A stretch of DNA of 64,000 nucleotides from Novipirellula galeiformis (GTDB taxonomy: Bacteria; Planctomycetota; Planctomycetia; Pirellulales; Pirellulaceae). The DNA lies in NCBI RefSeq assembly GCF_007860095.1, contig NZ_SJPT01000005.1, forward strand, positions 1 to 64,000. Reading direction: 5' to 3'. A program made the position numbers and the translations under genes. Positions 1 to 9,599 of the stretch are shown here, in pieces; the stretch's first letter is position 1; the number at the start of each line of letters is the position of its first letter. Under the pieces are notes generated by a model. That model saw only the letters and a list, made by a program, of their open reading frames with translations. It did not search any database and was not told where the DNA came from.

Positions 1-215
1 ATGATCGAGAGAATCGCGAATCCCAACAGATCAATCCCGAAGGCGGCAGCGAATTGCTGCAAATGCTGTTCGATCCAGACTTTGCGATGGTCGAAGTTTT
101 TTCCCGAGTAAGGATCATCCCCCATCAAGAAGCATCGCCGGACAGTTCGATTGTGAACGTGAGCGATCGCGATTTCGCCAGGATCGAAGACTTCGCAGCG
201 TGACAAACGCCCCAT
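1..215 (-). CDS. REP-associated tyrosine transposase-like protein, N-terminal part (cut by window edge)
   Basis: Reading the minus strand from an ATG at 215 gives an open frame of 71 codons that runs off the left edge. It begins MGRLSRCEVFDPGE and continues with NRTVRRCFLMGDD, GKNFDHRKVWIE and FGIDLLGFAILS. This is the N-terminal pattern I know from the planctomycete branch of Y1-type (REP-associated) transposases, in which the HxH catalytic motif follows shortly after this point, outside the window. These single-strand endonucleases act on small palindromic repeats. A GATGCTCTGTCCC motif, shared with a tandem repeat near 46.2 kb, lies 88 bp upstream. Family assignment is from sequence memory and the catalytic residues cannot be seen. 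Confidence 0.72.
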   Translation of the reverse strand, partial: MGRLSRCEVFDPGEIAIAHVHNRTVRRCFLMGDDPYSGKNFDHRKVWIEQHLQQFAAAFGIDLLGFAILSI

Positions 216-302
216 CTTGCACCTCGCCAGAGTTGAAGGAACCGTCCAATCTCCGCTAAGAGAATGGTTCCCCTGGCCCCGCCCAAAGTCAACCCCCGAA
301 AT

Positions 303-315
303 GATGCTCTGTCCC
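303..315 (+). repeat. GATGCTCTGTCCC motif upstream of the transposase fragment
   Basis: The 13-mer GATGCTCTGTCCC occurs here, 88 bp in front of the transposase start, and again twice at 46186-46198 and 46210-46222. Shared short sequence near a REP-associated transposase suggests part of a REP-type substrate, but no clear hairpin is visible at this copy. Confidence 0.4.
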
Positions 316-374
316 TCAGGCTGCTACGAGGAGCATGGGAGCGAGCGTTTTCGGTTTGTGGAGAGCCCTCACAG

Positions 375-1706
375 TCAAGCTAGAGGATTGAAGGTGAGCC
401 CGCTGAGCAACTTAGGATAGAAGTAAGTACTTTTCGCAGGCATCCGCTCCTTGTGCAAACTGATCGCTTCGACGCGCTCTAGCTTCGCGGGCATCACAAG
501 CGCAGCGAGCGTATAAGGCTCGTCGCTGTCGCTCTCCGCTTGACTGCCTTCACCCCGCATCCCTCTCAGCACTTCGTTAACATCGTGGACATAGGTGGGC
601 TTCGGGTGCCCTTCGCACTGGAGCAGTTCGTCGATCACCAATCGATGCAGTAGGCTGACTCCCAGACACTGCCAATCCTTACTCTGGCCCGGCGCCAGCG
701 ATTGCATCTTCTCGGCCGCACCATCATTGGCTTTACAAAGAACCCACGTATCATCTTTACAGGCGTACAAACCGATCAAGCCTTGATCGTCTGCGGATTG
801 CATGCTGGACCAGACCGCATTGGCGCCATCGAGCCCTCCAGCGACGATTTCACAATCAAAGCAACCGGCGAGCCGAGCGGTGATTTCGGCAGAGGAAAAG
901 CGTTCGGTGCCACGAAGCAATCGGTGGGTTGGCAAGACGATCATCCCCGGGTCGCTCATTCCGACCAGCACCGTCATTACGAAGTTCGCGGGATGGTCGC
1001 TTGGCAGAGCACCATCCTCCGCAATGATTTGATCGCGATAGTTGGCGGCCGTTTCGTAGCGATGGTGGCCATCGGCGACAAACATTGGCTTGTCTTGCAT
1101 CAGCTGACTGACTCGCTGGATCACGCCGGCATCGGTCACCGGCCACAACTCATGTTTGACATCTAGATGGTCAATCGCCTCGACCGGCTCGACGCCAACG
1201 GTTGCAGCATCAAGCAGCGAAATGATCTCGTTTTGAGGATCAGGGTAGAGGCCAAAGATCTGGCTGTTGTTCTGCTTGGTGGCTTGGGTCAACTTCAAGC
1301 GATCGACCTTGGCCTTGGGGTGAGTTTCTTCGTGAGGATAAATATCACCTTCACCAAACGGTTGGATGCGAACGCGAGCCACAAAGCCACGACGAATGAA
1401 CGTTTGCCCCTCGATCGCGAAGGTTTGGTGATAGACGTAGTACGCACACGTTTCGTCTTGCCTTAGCACCCCTTCGCTCTTCCACTGGGTTACAAACTTT
1501 GCCGCTCGCACGTACTTTTCGTCCTCGGCGTCGCCGGGCTCAGAGCGGTTCAAGATGATACGAACAACGTTGGCGGGATGCTTTCGGTAGAGCTGATCTT
1601 GCAACTGAGGATCGATAACGTCATAGGGCGGTGCGATCACATCCGACAGGGAACCAATATGATTCAAGTTGTAACGAACGGCTGCAAAGGGAGCGATTTG
1701 TGGCAT
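375..1706 (-). CDS. DUF1015 family protein
   Basis: A 443-residue protein of the DUF1015 family, whose biochemical role is not established; members often sit near serine biosynthesis genes, which is not the case here. The start MPQIAPFAAVRYN matches the usual family start, so the ATG at 1706 was preferred to an upstream one that adds 11 residues. Family hallmarks include the early VIAPPYDVID segment, GDIYPHEETHPKAK near residues 120-135, and the VADGHHRYETA motif near 210. It is complete and cytoplasmic (no signal peptide). It lies downstream of, and on the same strand as, ahcY, but a strong terminator separates the two, so it is probably transcribed alone. Confidence 0.85.
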   Translation of the reverse strand: MPQIAPFAAVRYNLNHIGSLSDVIAPPYDVIDPQLQDQLYRKHPANVVRIILNRSEPGDAEDEKYVRAAKFVTQWKSEGVLRQDETCAYYVYHQTFAIEGQTFIRRGFVARVRIQPFGEGDIYPHEETHPKAKVDRLKLTQATKQNNSQIFGLYPDPQNEIISLLDAATVGVEPVEAIDHLDVKHELWPVTDAGVIQRVSQLMQDKPMFVADGHHRYETAANYRDQIIAEDGALPSDHPANFVMTVLVGMSDPGMIVLPTHRLLRGTERFSSAEITARLAGCFDCEIVAGGLDGANAVWSSMQSADDQGLIGLYACKDDTWVLCKANDGAAEKMQSLAPGQSKDWQCLGVSLLHRLVIDELLQCEGHPKPTYVHDVNEVLRGMRGEGSQAESDSDEPYTLAALVMPAKLERVEAISLHKERMPAKSTYFYPKLLSGLTFNPLA

Positions 1707-1863
1707 CGTTTGATTTGCTTTAGAGGAGACAAGCCCCATTCACGCTTGACGATGATGTTAACATCCGCAGCGTAATCGTGGGCACGCAATGCGGGCAGAC
1801 AAAGCCATTATCACATGAGACCCCATGTGACTGGGTCTCCATGCGATCGGACCTGAATGCGCG

Positions 1864-1892
1864 AAAAAAAACTCGGCCGGTGAGGGCCGAGT
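1864..1892 (-). terminator. Rho-independent terminator of ahcY
   Basis: On the minus strand, the perfect 8-bp stem ACTCGGCC / GGCCGAGT with a 6-nt loop is followed immediately by a run of eight T. It lies about 50 bp after the ahcY stop codon. Confidence 0.9.
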
Positions 1893-1940
1893 TCGTGATT
1901 ATCCGTGACGCTTTACTGCGTAAGCGAAACGCATCAAGAC

Positions 1941-3281
1941 CTAGTATCGGTAGTGATCCGGCTTGTAGGGCCCTTCGACTGGAACGCCCATGTATTCAGC
2001 TTGATCGGCGGTCAGGGTGGTCAGCTTGACGCCAAGTTTACCCAGGTGCAATCGCGCGACTTCTTCGTCGAGTGCTTTGGGCAACATGTAAACCTTGTTT
2101 TCGTACTCGCCATGCTTAGTCCACAATTCGATTTGGGCCAAGACTTGGTTCGTAAACGAGGTGCTCATCACGAAGCTAGGGTGACCTGTGGCGCAACCCA
2201 AGTTAACCAAACGCCCCTTGGCCAAGATCAGGATGCTGCGTCCACTGTCCTTGAACGTGTAGCGATCCACCGCGCCGATATCCGATGGCTTGATCTCATC
2301 CTTGGTAGCACGTCCGGCGGCGACTTCCGCTTCCAACCATGCGACGTCGATTTCGGTATCGAAGTGACCGATGTTACAAAGGATGGCATCTTCGGGCATC
2401 TCGACCATGTGTTGGCCGAGGATAATGTCCTTGTTGCCAGTCGTGGTGACGTAGAGGTGGCCTTCTTTGCAAGCGTCTTCCATCGTGGTGACTTCGAAAC
2501 CTTCCATCGCTGCTTGCAATGCATTGATCGGATCGATTTCAGTCACGATCACGCGGCAACCATAACGTTGCAGCGAGTGGGCACAGCCCTTGCCAACGTC
2601 ACCGTAGCCACAAACCACGGCAACCTTACCGGCCAACATCACGTCGGTAGCTCGCTTGACACCGTCGGCAAGCGATTCGCGGCAACCGTACAAGTTGTCA
2701 AACTTACTCTTGGTGGCCGAGTCGTTGACATTGAACGCAGGCACTTGCAGCTTGCCTGAGCGATTGAGGACTTCTAAACGGTGCACGCCAGCGGTGGTTT
2801 CTTCGCTGATGCCACGAATTTCAGTGAGCAACTCTGGGAACTTGTCGTGAACCATTGCGGTCAAGTCGCCCCCATCGTCCAAGATCATGTTGATTGGCTT
2901 GCCCGAGGGGAAATGCAAGGTTTGTTCGATGCACCAATCGAACTCTTCGTCGTTCATGCCTTTCCAGGCGTAGACAGGGACGCCGGCCGCTGCGATCGCG
3001 GCGGCGGCGTGATCTTGGGTGCTGAAAATGTTACAGCTGCTCCAGGTGACTTCGGCCCCCAGTTCGACCAACGTTTCGATCAAAACCGCGGTTTGGATGG
3101 TCATGTGCAGGCAGCCCGCGATGCGAGCTCCGGCAAGAGGCTTGGCTTGGCCATACTTTTCACGAAGCGCCATCAAACCGGGCATTTCGTTTTCAGCGAG
3201 CTGGATCTCCTTGCGGCCGAATTCCGCAAGCGTGATGTCTTTGACCTTGTAAGGAAGTCGGTTGGTTTCGACTTGTGACAC
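1941..3281 (-). CDS. ahcY: Adenosylhomocysteinase (S-adenosyl-L-homocysteine hydrolase)
   Basis: Cytosolic NAD-dependent enzyme that splits S-adenosylhomocysteine into adenosine and homocysteine, closing the methyl cycle. The 446-residue sequence carries the usual landmarks: [17 protein letters not shown] near residue 60, the substrate-binding [16 protein letters not shown], the NAD-binding [10 protein letters not shown], and the C-terminal [11 protein letters not shown] placed the start at a GTG (3281) because GGAG sits six bases upstream and the resulting N-terminus ([15 protein letters not shown]) fits the family; a TTG four codons earlier is the alternative. A long hairpin lies in the leader and a canonical terminator follows the gene, so it appears to be monocistronic. 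Confidence 0.97.
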   Translation of the reverse strand: MSQVETNRLPYKVKDITLAEFGRKEIQLAENEMPGLMALREKYGQAKPLAGARIAGCLHMTIQTAVLIETLVELGAEVTWSSCNIFSTQDHAAAAIAAAGVPVYAWKGMNDEEFDWCIEQTLHFPSGKPINMILDDGGDLTAMVHDKFPELLTEIRGISEETTAGVHRLEVLNRSGKLQVPAFNVNDSATKSKFDNLYGCRESLADGVKRATDVMLAGKVAVVCGYGDVGKGCAHSLQRYGCRVIVTEIDPINALQAAMEGFEVTTMEDACKEGHLYVTTTGNKDIILGQHMVEMPEDAILCNIGHFDTEIDVAWLEAEVAAGRATKDEIKPSDIGAVDRYTFKDSGRSILILAKGRLVNLGCATGHPSFVMSTSFTNQVLAQIELWTKHGEYENKVYMLPKALDEEVARLHLGKLGVKLTTLTADQAEYMGVPVEGPYKPDHYRY

Positions 3282-3325
3282 TGCATACTCCAATGTTGAA
3301 AAAGGGTTGGAACGAGCGCGTCAGA

Positions 3326-3371
3326 GGGGTTGCGAACCGAACACAGGGACTCCCGCTGGTTCGCAATCCCC
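3326..3371 (-). promoter_or_regulatory. Long hairpin in the ahcY 5' leader
   Basis: On the minus strand GGGG-A-TTGCGAACC pairs with GGTTCGCAACCCC: 13 base pairs with one bulged A, enclosing a 19-nt loop that itself contains GGGAGTCCC. It lies 45 bp upstream of the ahcY start. It does not show the conserved core I know for the SAH riboswitch. It may be a regulatory leader structure or an upstream transcription end. Confidence 0.5.
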
Positions 3372-3496
3372 CGAACGCACTTGAGCTCTCAGGGTGTGCT
3401 GGTGCTCGATCGCACCGCAACGACGTGCGGCATGATAAACGGAAACAGACTTTTTCGCACGGGGCAAACTGGATGATTCAAATGCCCGCGCCGAAA

Positions 3497-4162
3497 TTAG
3501 CCCCAGGCACTCCGCGTTTGAACGCAGAATTGATGAATCAAATCACTCGATTTCTGGCCTCGCGGCGCTTCGACGCCACTCGCCACATCAACGCTTTTCG
3601 CCCCCGATGCTTGGATCGCCGCGGCCACGTTTTGTGAGTGCAATCCACCCGCTAACGCCCAGCGGACGTTGGCGTGTTGCGCCGACCATCGCTCTAGGCT
3701 GTCCCAATCGAGCGATTGACCGCTGCCGCCGTGTTGCGGGCCCGCGTCGACATCGAGCAAGATTTGACAGTCCCGATCAATCCAGGGACGGGCCAATCGC
3801 TCAATTTCCTCGGGAGCCAAGGTGCCGGCGGGAAGCTTGACCGCGTGAATGAGCGGTAGCCCCAAGTTTTGATAGTCCGCGAGATCGGAAACCCGCTCGT
3901 CCCCATGCAACTGGATCGCGTCGAGGCCGACTTTCGCGACAACGTCGCCAATCCGCCCCGCCGATTCATTGACAAACACGCCGACACGGTAAAGCCCCCC
4001 CGCGTGAGCGAACGCGGACAACTCGGCCGTTGCATCCGCGGCGGGATCAAGGTAACGCACGCTGGGTGGGAAGAAGTTGAGCCCCACTGCGTCGGCCCCC
4101 GCCGAACGCACTGCATCAATGTCCGACTTGAAGCGAACTCCACAAATTTTGATTCGAAACAC
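3497..4162 (-). CDS. trpF: Phosphoribosylanthranilate isomerase
   Basis: Third step of tryptophan synthesis: converts N-(5'-phosphoribosyl)anthranilate to 1-(carboxyphenylamino)-1-deoxyribulose 5-phosphate in the cytosol. The 221-residue TIM barrel shows the catalytic Cys in KICG at residue 7, GLNFFPPSVRYL, the catalytic Asp in ILLDVDA near 141, and the phosphate-binding GGSGQSLDW and LAGGLHSQNV loops. A GTG start at 4162 gives the canonical N-terminus FRIKICG and has AGGTAGG upstream; the open frame reaches back a further 34 codons without family similarity. No other trp gene is adjacent, so the pathway is dispersed in this organism. Confidence 0.95.
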   Translation of the reverse strand: MFRIKICGVRFKSDIDAVRSAGADAVGLNFFPPSVRYLDPAADATAELSAFAHAGGLYRVGVFVNESAGRIGDVVAKVGLDAIQLHGDERVSDLADYQNLGLPLIHAVKLPAGTLAPEEIERLARPWIDRDCQILLDVDAGPQHGGSGQSLDWDSLERWSAQHANVRWALAGGLHSQNVAAAIQASGAKSVDVASGVEAPRGQKSSDLIHQFCVQTRSAWG

Positions 4163-4256
4163 GACAAGCCTACCTAGAACCGGACAAATGACTGGGCCAG
4201 CCCATACCGGCTGCCCGATAGATACTACTAGGAAACTCACTTGCGTTGGAGGATGG

Positions 4257-4925
4257 ATGTTCACAAGGAAGTATCAGCGTGTCGATGCCCGCGACCTGCT
4301 ACTGGTCGCGGTTTCTTCGTTCGTCTTGGCCATTCAGTGGACGCCAGTCGCCGAGGATGCAGCTAAAACGAACACCGTTTTAAGCGATTCAGGGGCGGGG
4401 GCTCCGTTCACGAACCCGCCGCAGGCGACTCCCATCTCGGCCCAAGATTCACTCGCCCGTTGGCAGATGGAGGTTGCCGAGATTTACGCCGCGACGGATC
4501 GAGCCAAGGCAGCGAAGGAAGCAGGGCATGCAAGCAACTCCGCCGAGATTGCCCAAACCGAGATTGCCCAAATGTCGTTTGAAGCAGCGGTCCCGGCGAA
4601 GGCCTCCACTCCGCCCGCTCCGGCGCTGCAGAGAAACCCGCCCTCACCGCATCGCAATTCCATTCCTTTTCTTTCAGCGTTTTTGATCGCGGGGGCTGCT
4701 AGCATAATCTTCGCAGCATGGTGCATCTCATTTCCCGCCTCGCCAATGCCGCCAGTGGTGTCGGCCAAGTTCAGGAGTGAATCACAAGACCCCCATTCGG
4801 GCCAGACGCTCTCGATCGACGCCCCAGCGGGCTGGTTTACCGTCCGCCAGCCCATCGCGGTTCGGCTTCGCCAAGGTTGTTTTGCCAGCCTTGTCGTGAT
4901 CGCAATCGCAGCGAGCGTGCTTTAA
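4257..4925 (+). CDS. Hypothetical membrane protein
   Basis: No family recognised. The ATG at 4257 has GGAGGA four to nine bases upstream and gives 222 residues. There are three hydrophobic segments, near residues 12-25 (LLLVAVSSFVLAI), 135-155 (FLSAFLIAGAASIIFAAWC) and the extreme C-terminus (CFASLVVIAIAASVL). Between the first two lies an Ala/Pro-rich hydrophilic stretch containing a tandem TEIAQ repeat, encoded by a perfect 15-bp duplication at 4543-4572. It is divergent from trpF with 94 bp between the start codons, so they may share a promoter region. Function unknown. Confidence 0.6.
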   Translation: MFTRKYQRVDARDLLLVAVSSFVLAIQWTPVAEDAAKTNTVLSDSGAGAPFTNPPQATPISAQDSLARWQMEVAEIYAATDRAKAAKEAGHASNSAEIAQTEIAQMSFEAAVPAKASTPPAPALQRNPPSPHRNSIPFLSAFLIAGAASIIFAAWCISFPASPMPPVVSAKFRSESQDPHSGQTLSIDAPAGWFTVRQPIAVRLRQGCFASLVVIAIAASVL

Positions 4926-5228
4926 CCCGGGTATTTCATAGTTCGCATTGCAGAGAGTGCCAAGCTGCGGCCGCCAATCGATCCGCCGCTGGGGCCTCAG
5001 TCCCGTTAGCATTTGGGAACGGTAGCAATTGGAAACGGGGATTAAGGGCTTATCCTAGGCTGCTAAACGTTGGCTGCTAAACGTTTGACGTTGTCAGGGA
5101 GAAACGTGGGCACACGATTTGTTCCACGTTTCGCTTCAAAGGGGCAGCCCGATAACCGCCCCAGGCAACGCCTGGGGTTATCCATGGACGAAATCAAACA
5201 ACAAGCCCAATCGTCAATCGGGCCTTGA
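4926..5228. other. Intergenic spacer with a tandem duplication and a mini-hairpin
   Basis: No plausible gene. It holds a perfect 14-bp tandem duplication (ggctgctaaacgtt, 5058-5085) and an AAC-loop mini-hairpin at 5159-5177. Near 5203-5226 the minus strand can form GCCCGATT-GAC-GATTGGGC (two G-T pairs) before a weak T-rich tract, a possible terminator for the DUF1552 gene. Confidence 0.55.
5159..5177. repeat. AAC-loop mini-hairpin (dispersed family)
   Basis: Perfect palindrome CCCCAGGC-AAC-GCCTGGGG. It has the same design (GC-rich stem, AAC or GTT loop) as the six palindromes clustered at 45843-46028. Confidence 0.75.
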
Positions 5229-6566
5229 TTAGACCAAGCCAGTCAACGCACCTTCACCACAATAGTCAGGGTTACCGAAGCTCTCTGCGGGGTGCCCCAT
5301 CGCTTCGGCGATGCTAAGCAGCAAGCGGTTGTGTGCGACATTTTTGAACTTCATCGCCCGACCGGTATCGAACCCGAGGCCACCACCGACCAACACAAAG
5401 GGGATGTTGTTGCGGGTGTGAGAGTTGCCTTTGCCGAGCTCGTTGGTCCACACGATCGTGGTGTTATCCAAGAGCGAGCCGCTGCCATCGGGCTCGGGTG
5501 TTTCAGCGAGTCGCTTGGCCAACAACGCCACTTGCTCGCCGTACCAAGTATTGATCTTGATCAATTTTTCGTACGCCGCCTCGTTCTTGTCGGGCTCGTG
5601 CGACAACCCGTGGTGACCTTCGTCGATTCCGAGCCAACGCATCTTCGCGTTCCCGACGCTATTGGTGATTTGATAGGTGGCGACACGGGCATAGTCCGCT
5701 GCGAAGCTATTGACCAACAACTCGATTTGCATCTTAGCAATCTGCGGCATGTTGTCGTTTTCGGTGTCAACGTTGGGTGGCATATTGGGAATAGCATGCC
5801 CTACGTCGGCCTTCTTTTTCGATTGCTCCAGTTCGGTTTGCAGTTCCTTTTCGACCGAACGGACCATTGCGACATGCTCCTCGAGGATCCGTCGATCTTC
5901 GCTGCTGATCATCTTTTCGACGCGGCGAAAATCTTCGCTCAAATCATCCAACACACTCGCTAGCAGTTCACGATTTTTGCTTTGCCCGTAGAGTTTATCA
6001 AACATTTGATAAGGATCGCTGATTGGTGCAACCGGTTGATTGGGACCGGCGTAAGACATCCGGGTCCAGGTATCGGCGCGTTCGGGGACCATGACACCAA
6101 ATTCAAGCGATCCAAAGCGAGTTTGCTTTGTCGGGTCCGCTTGCATTTGTTGTTTTAGATATTGGTCAATCGAAATGCCTTGGGACCAGCCGGCCGGTGT
6201 ATCCGAACCACCCTGGATATCACCGGGGAACAATTCGACGCCGGTCAACAAGCAACCGATCCCACGCATGTGGCCGTCGCCATCGCCTTGGATTTTGTTG
6301 CACACGCCATGCAGCGTCATCATTTGATCCTTGAAACCAGCCAACGGCTCGAGGATCCGTTTGATGTCGTAATCGCGTCCTTCCTTGTCAGGCCAAAAGT
6401 GGTCTGGAATCACCCCGTTGGGGCTGAACAGAAAGACGATCCGTTGCTTTCGTGCGGAGGTCGCGGCCGCCCAACCTAGACTCGGCAGACTGAACAAGAA
6501 ATTCGCGGCAGCGGCGCTGACGCCCAACTTGGTCAGGAACTCGCGGCGAGAAGGTGAAGCATTCAT
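5229..6566 (-). CDS. DUF1552 protein, twin-arginine exported
   Basis: A 445-residue DUF1552 protein, a family expanded in planctomycetes and myxobacteria and usually encoded next to a DUF1592/DUF1587 cytochrome, as here. The N-terminus [22 protein letters not shown] is a twin-arginine signal, so the protein is exported folded. [15 protein letters not shown] near residue 45, a [10 protein letters not shown]-type segment and the late [27 protein letters not shown] region are typical of the family. The fold resembles the alkaline-phosphatase/DUF1501 group, but activity is unproven. It lies 11 bp after the DUF1592 gene and is almost certainly co-transcribed with it. Confidence 0.88.
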   Translation of the reverse strand: MNASPSRREFLTKLGVSAAAANFLFSLPSLGWAAATSARKQRIVFLFSPNGVIPDHFWPDKEGRDYDIKRILEPLAGFKDQMMTLHGVCNKIQGDGDGHMRGIGCLLTGVELFPGDIQGGSDTPAGWSQGISIDQYLKQQMQADPTKQTRFGSLEFGVMVPERADTWTRMSYAGPNQPVAPISDPYQMFDKLYGQSKNRELLASVLDDLSEDFRRVEKMISSEDRRILEEHVAMVRSVEKELQTELEQSKKKADVGHAIPNMPPNVDTENDNMPQIAKMQIELLVNSFAADYARVATYQITNSVGNAKMRWLGIDEGHHGLSHEPDKNEAAYEKLIKINTWYGEQVALLAKRLAETPEPDGSGSLLDNTTIVWTNELGKGNSHTRNNIPFVLVGGGLGFDTGRAMKFKNVAHNRLLLSIAEAMGHPAESFGNPDYCGEGALTGLV

Positions 6567-6577
6567 CGTAATACTGC

Positions 6578-8956
6578 CTAGGTTTCTGGGGTAGGATTCA
6601 CAGGTTCGGTTGCCGCGGTGACGGCGATCGAAACAATCAAATCTCGGATTTTGAATCCGCTGTTTCGAAATTGCTCGGTCAATTCGGTAAGCGTGTCGGG
6701 GCCGTAAGCTCCGATCGGCTGTTTGACAAAATATTCAAAAGCGGCTTCGACGAACGCGCGGTGTGCATCCTCGCTTTGGACGAGGTAGTCTGCCAAATCG
6801 CGGGCGTTCTTGAATTGGACCGTGTTGCCTTGGCGGTCTTCATAACCGCCGCTGGCATCGATCGGTCGGTCGTTCTCCTGTTCTCTTAATCGGCCAACCG
6901 CGTCGAAGCCTTCCAGTGCAAATCCGAGCGGATTGATTTTGTCGTGGCAAACCAGGCAGTTCACCTCATTGGTTTGCAGCTCCACCCGCTCTCGAGTCGT
7001 CAATTGAGGATGCAGATCGGCGTTCAAGGGGGAAAACGCTGCATTCGGAGGCCGCAACGTTCGCCCGAACATATAGCGATACAGGAACACACCGCGGTGA
7101 ATCGGGGACGTCGTTTGGAAGTAGGACAATTTGCTCATCAAGAGCGGATGATTCAACAGCCCCATTCGTGATGCGGGGTCTGCGACGCTGCGGACGAGTT
7201 GACCGGCTTGGTTCGCCGTCTCGCTCTGCGCTTGGTTTGCCGTCTCGCTCTGCTCTTGGTTTGCCGTCTCGCTCTGCTCGAGGGGCTTCCACGCATCCCC
7301 ATAGAACTCCGCCAGACGCGGGGTGGTGTAAGCCCAGTCGGCTTGGAAAAGCTGGCGATAGTCGCTTGCTTCGCTCCACACGATTTCGTCGATCATGGCC
7401 GCAAACGAATTGCGTAAGTCGCTCACAAGCGCCTTGTCAAAACCGGGATAGATCTCGTTGTCCTTGCTGATTTCGTCGGTCTCAGCGACCTCGAACCAAT
7501 TCAACAGAAACTCGCGTGTTTTCGCCTTGGTGCGATAATCGTTCACCATAGAGCCAGCGGTTTGTCTGATTTGAGCCTCGTGCGCGAGTTCGTTTTTGCC
7601 GACCTTCGCAACAAGCCCATCGCCGGTTGGAAGTGAATCAAACATCACTAACGCAAGCCGATTCGCTGCGCGTTGGGAGCGAGACGAATGGGAGTCAAGC
7701 AGCGGGTACAAAAAGCGTGGCGATTTCAGCGTCAGCAACATTACGCGGCGAATCGCTTCGCCGTCATCATCTGTGGCATCGAGTTGTTTATCGATATAGA
7801 TTTGGCGAGTCTCGTCCGGCAGCGCGCCGCGAAACGCCGTGCTCACAATTTCTTCGAGGAAACGACGCAGCAGTGCACGATTCTCGTTCGGCTGCTTTTT
7901 GTTTTTTTGTTGGTACTGAGGCCACAGCTCCTCCGCGACCAACTTGGAAAACTCGACCGCGGATTGAGTCGTCGAATCATCCCAAATACGACTGATTTCG
8001 GTACCACGTTCATAGCCGTAGCTGCGGTCATCCGGCGGCAATTTCGCTTGCAACGAAAACGCAGCGGGGAAACTGACCGACAACCATTGCCGCTCGGGAA
8101 TGATCGATTCGACGCCGCCTGGGGGAATCCAGGAGAGCGATAGCGAGGCCGGGGGTTGCTCCGTTTTGCGTTTCCGTTGAGTGAACTCCAATTTGACCGG
8201 GTAACCGCGACCGGCAGTCAATTGGATGCGTTTGCGGAACTCGGTGCGACCTGCGGATTGCACATGGTTGTCAATAAAAATCCGTTGCGGCCCGCCGAGC
8301 GACATTTTGCACGAACAGGTGCTGCGCAGCACGATTTCGTATTCGCCCGTACGATCCGGCATCAGCGTGCCGCTCCAATGGATATAGTACTCTTCGGGCT
8401 TGATCCCTTCGCCCGGTCCGTCGTGACCGAAATCAAAATCGAGCACCGGATCGGTGCGTTCGATCATCTTGGCTTCGTTCTTCCATCGCGGAGTATCGAA
8501 GTAGATGCCACGAACACCGTGTTCATCGTGGTTCCAACCGCTGCCCGACAATTTTGCAAACAGGTCCGCCAAGCTCTGACGCAATTGGTCGCCAGTCAAA
8601 CGCGATAAACTAATTTTCGGAGGACGATTGCGAACGCGAGCTGCTTCGCTGTAGAAGGATTTGTAAATGTAATTTGCGACCGCGACCGCATCCTCGCCTT
8701 GACAAGACTCTGGATCATCTTCGGGCATCGTCTCCGAAATGATCTTTGCCAGCTGCCCCAGCGACGCGTCGCCCGCCAGTGCGTTTGCGTACTCAGACTC
8801 AACGCCTTGGCCTTCGCCGCCGTGGCACGATGCACATTGACTTACATAAATCGACCTCCCTCGTTCCACCTCTTCCGATTTCGCATGCAATCTTGGCATA
8901 ACGAAGCCGACGATAGTGACGATCGCGATGCGGCAGTAAAGGTGAAAGTGGAACAC
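6578..8956 (-). CDS. Planctomycete c-type cytochrome with DUF1587/PA14/DUF1592/DUF1588/DUF1585 domains
   Basis: Large exported protein (about 792 residues). A GTG start at 8956 gives a signal peptide with hydrophobic core [10 protein letters not shown] ending near RLHA-K; an upstream TTG at 8998 is possible. An N-terminal CASCH haem motif is followed by a DUF1587-like stretch ([17 protein letters not shown]), a PA14-like carbohydrate-binding region ([22 protein letters not shown]), then DUF1592, DUF1588 with a second CLVCH motif, and C-terminal DUF1585. Oddity: a perfectly in-frame 24-bp triplication (7208-7279) encodes three SETANQ(A/E)Q units. Partner of the DUF1552 protein; in planctomycetes such pairs are linked to uptake of complex organic matter, but the substrate is unknown. 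Confidence 0.86.
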   Translation of the reverse strand: MFHFHLYCRIAIVTIVGFVMPRLHAKSEEVERGRSIYVSQCASCHGGEGQGVESEYANALAGDASLGQLAKIISETMPEDDPESCQGEDAVAVANYIYKSFYSEAARVRNRPPKISLSRLTGDQLRQSLADLFAKLSGSGWNHDEHGVRGIYFDTPRWKNEAKMIERTDPVLDFDFGHDGPGEGIKPEEYYIHWSGTLMPDRTGEYEIVLRSTCSCKMSLGGPQRIFIDNHVQSAGRTEFRKRIQLTAGRGYPVKLEFTQRKRKTEQPPASLSLSWIPPGGVESIIPERQWLSVSFPAAFSLQAKLPPDDRSYGYERGTEISRIWDDSTTQSAVEFSKLVAEELWPQYQQKNKKQPNENRALLRRFLEEIVSTAFRGALPDETRQIYIDKQLDATDDDGEAIRRVMLLTLKSPRFLYPLLDSHSSRSQRAANRLALVMFDSLPTGDGLVAKVGKNELAHEAQIRQTAGSMVNDYRTKAKTREFLLNWFEVAETDEISKDNEIYPGFDKALVSDLRNSFAAMIDEIVWSEASDYRQLFQADWAYTTPRLAEFYGDAWKPLEQSETANQEQSETANQAQSETANQAGQLVRSVADPASRMGLLNHPLLMSKLSYFQTTSPIHRGVFLYRYMFGRTLRPPNAAFSPLNADLHPQLTTRERVELQTNEVNCLVCHDKINPLGFALEGFDAVGRLREQENDRPIDASGGYEDRQGNTVQFKNARDLADYLVQSEDAHRAFVEAAFEYFVKQPIGAYGPDTLTELTEQFRNSGFKIRDLIVSIAVTAATEPVNPTPET
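7208..7279 (-). repeat. In-frame 24-bp triplication inside the DUF1592 gene
   Basis: Three head-to-tail copies of a 24-bp unit (ttggtt(c/t)gccgtctcgctctg...). The second and third copies are nearly identical; the first differs at two positions. It encodes an octapeptide repeat with consensus EQSETANQ. Confidence 0.9.
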
Positions 8957-9599
8957 GATGCTCAGTAATGCGTGGTTCGTGGTAGGCTCGAAATGCAATC
9001 GGGGAATTCACATCACGGTGGCATGGCAATGGCGAACTCTGTGCCCGCCAATCGATGTGCCCGCCAATCGAGCGGAGCCCCCGTCGAGCGGAGAGGCATG
9101 CGATGCGTAGGCACGTGCGGCGGGAAGGGAGGGGAGGCTCCCATTATACCAACCCGAAAAGGCCAAAACACGGTATCAACACCGTTTTTAACATGGCCAG
9201 TTTCAACAAGGCCAGCGATTTAATCCCCAGGCACAAGCGAGGGAGGGGCAGCGGGGAGGTGGGCGGATACAACGCACGGGAGAGGCGGGGGAGACAACGC
9301 CCGCCCCGCCAGCGGGAGTCCGTTTGGATTGTCCAAGAGGCCGACCCCCAAAACATCGAAAGGCGAAGGCGCTCTAAAATGCGCAAGAATCAGGCTGTCT
9401 GCTGTTTTTTCAGGCAAATCATCCCTGTCAGTGGAACGATCCGAATCGCGACTCACCAATATCCACACCGTTAGGCGGCTGCAGCGGACCATTAACCCCC
9501 ATTGCATGCGTCATTCTCAGGATGCCATTTATGGTATGTAACGTGCGGTAAAGAAAGGAGTTCACGCTTCATTCACACTCCACTGGGGAACGGCAAACA
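8957..9599. other. Divergent intergenic spacer
   Basis: No gene supported. Contains a 15-bp duplication (gtgcccgccaatcga, 9041-9055 and 9057-9071) and purine-rich stretches around 9240-9320. It carries the promoters of the DUF1592 operon (leftward) and of the STAS gene (rightward), but I could not assign -35/-10 elements with confidence. Confidence 0.5.

Noticed and set aside
3294-3496. SAH or SAM riboswitch upstream of ahcY
   Set aside because: A strong hairpin is present, but the conserved core nucleotides of the SAH riboswitch and of the SAM riboswitch classes I know could not be found, so no riboswitch class is claimed.
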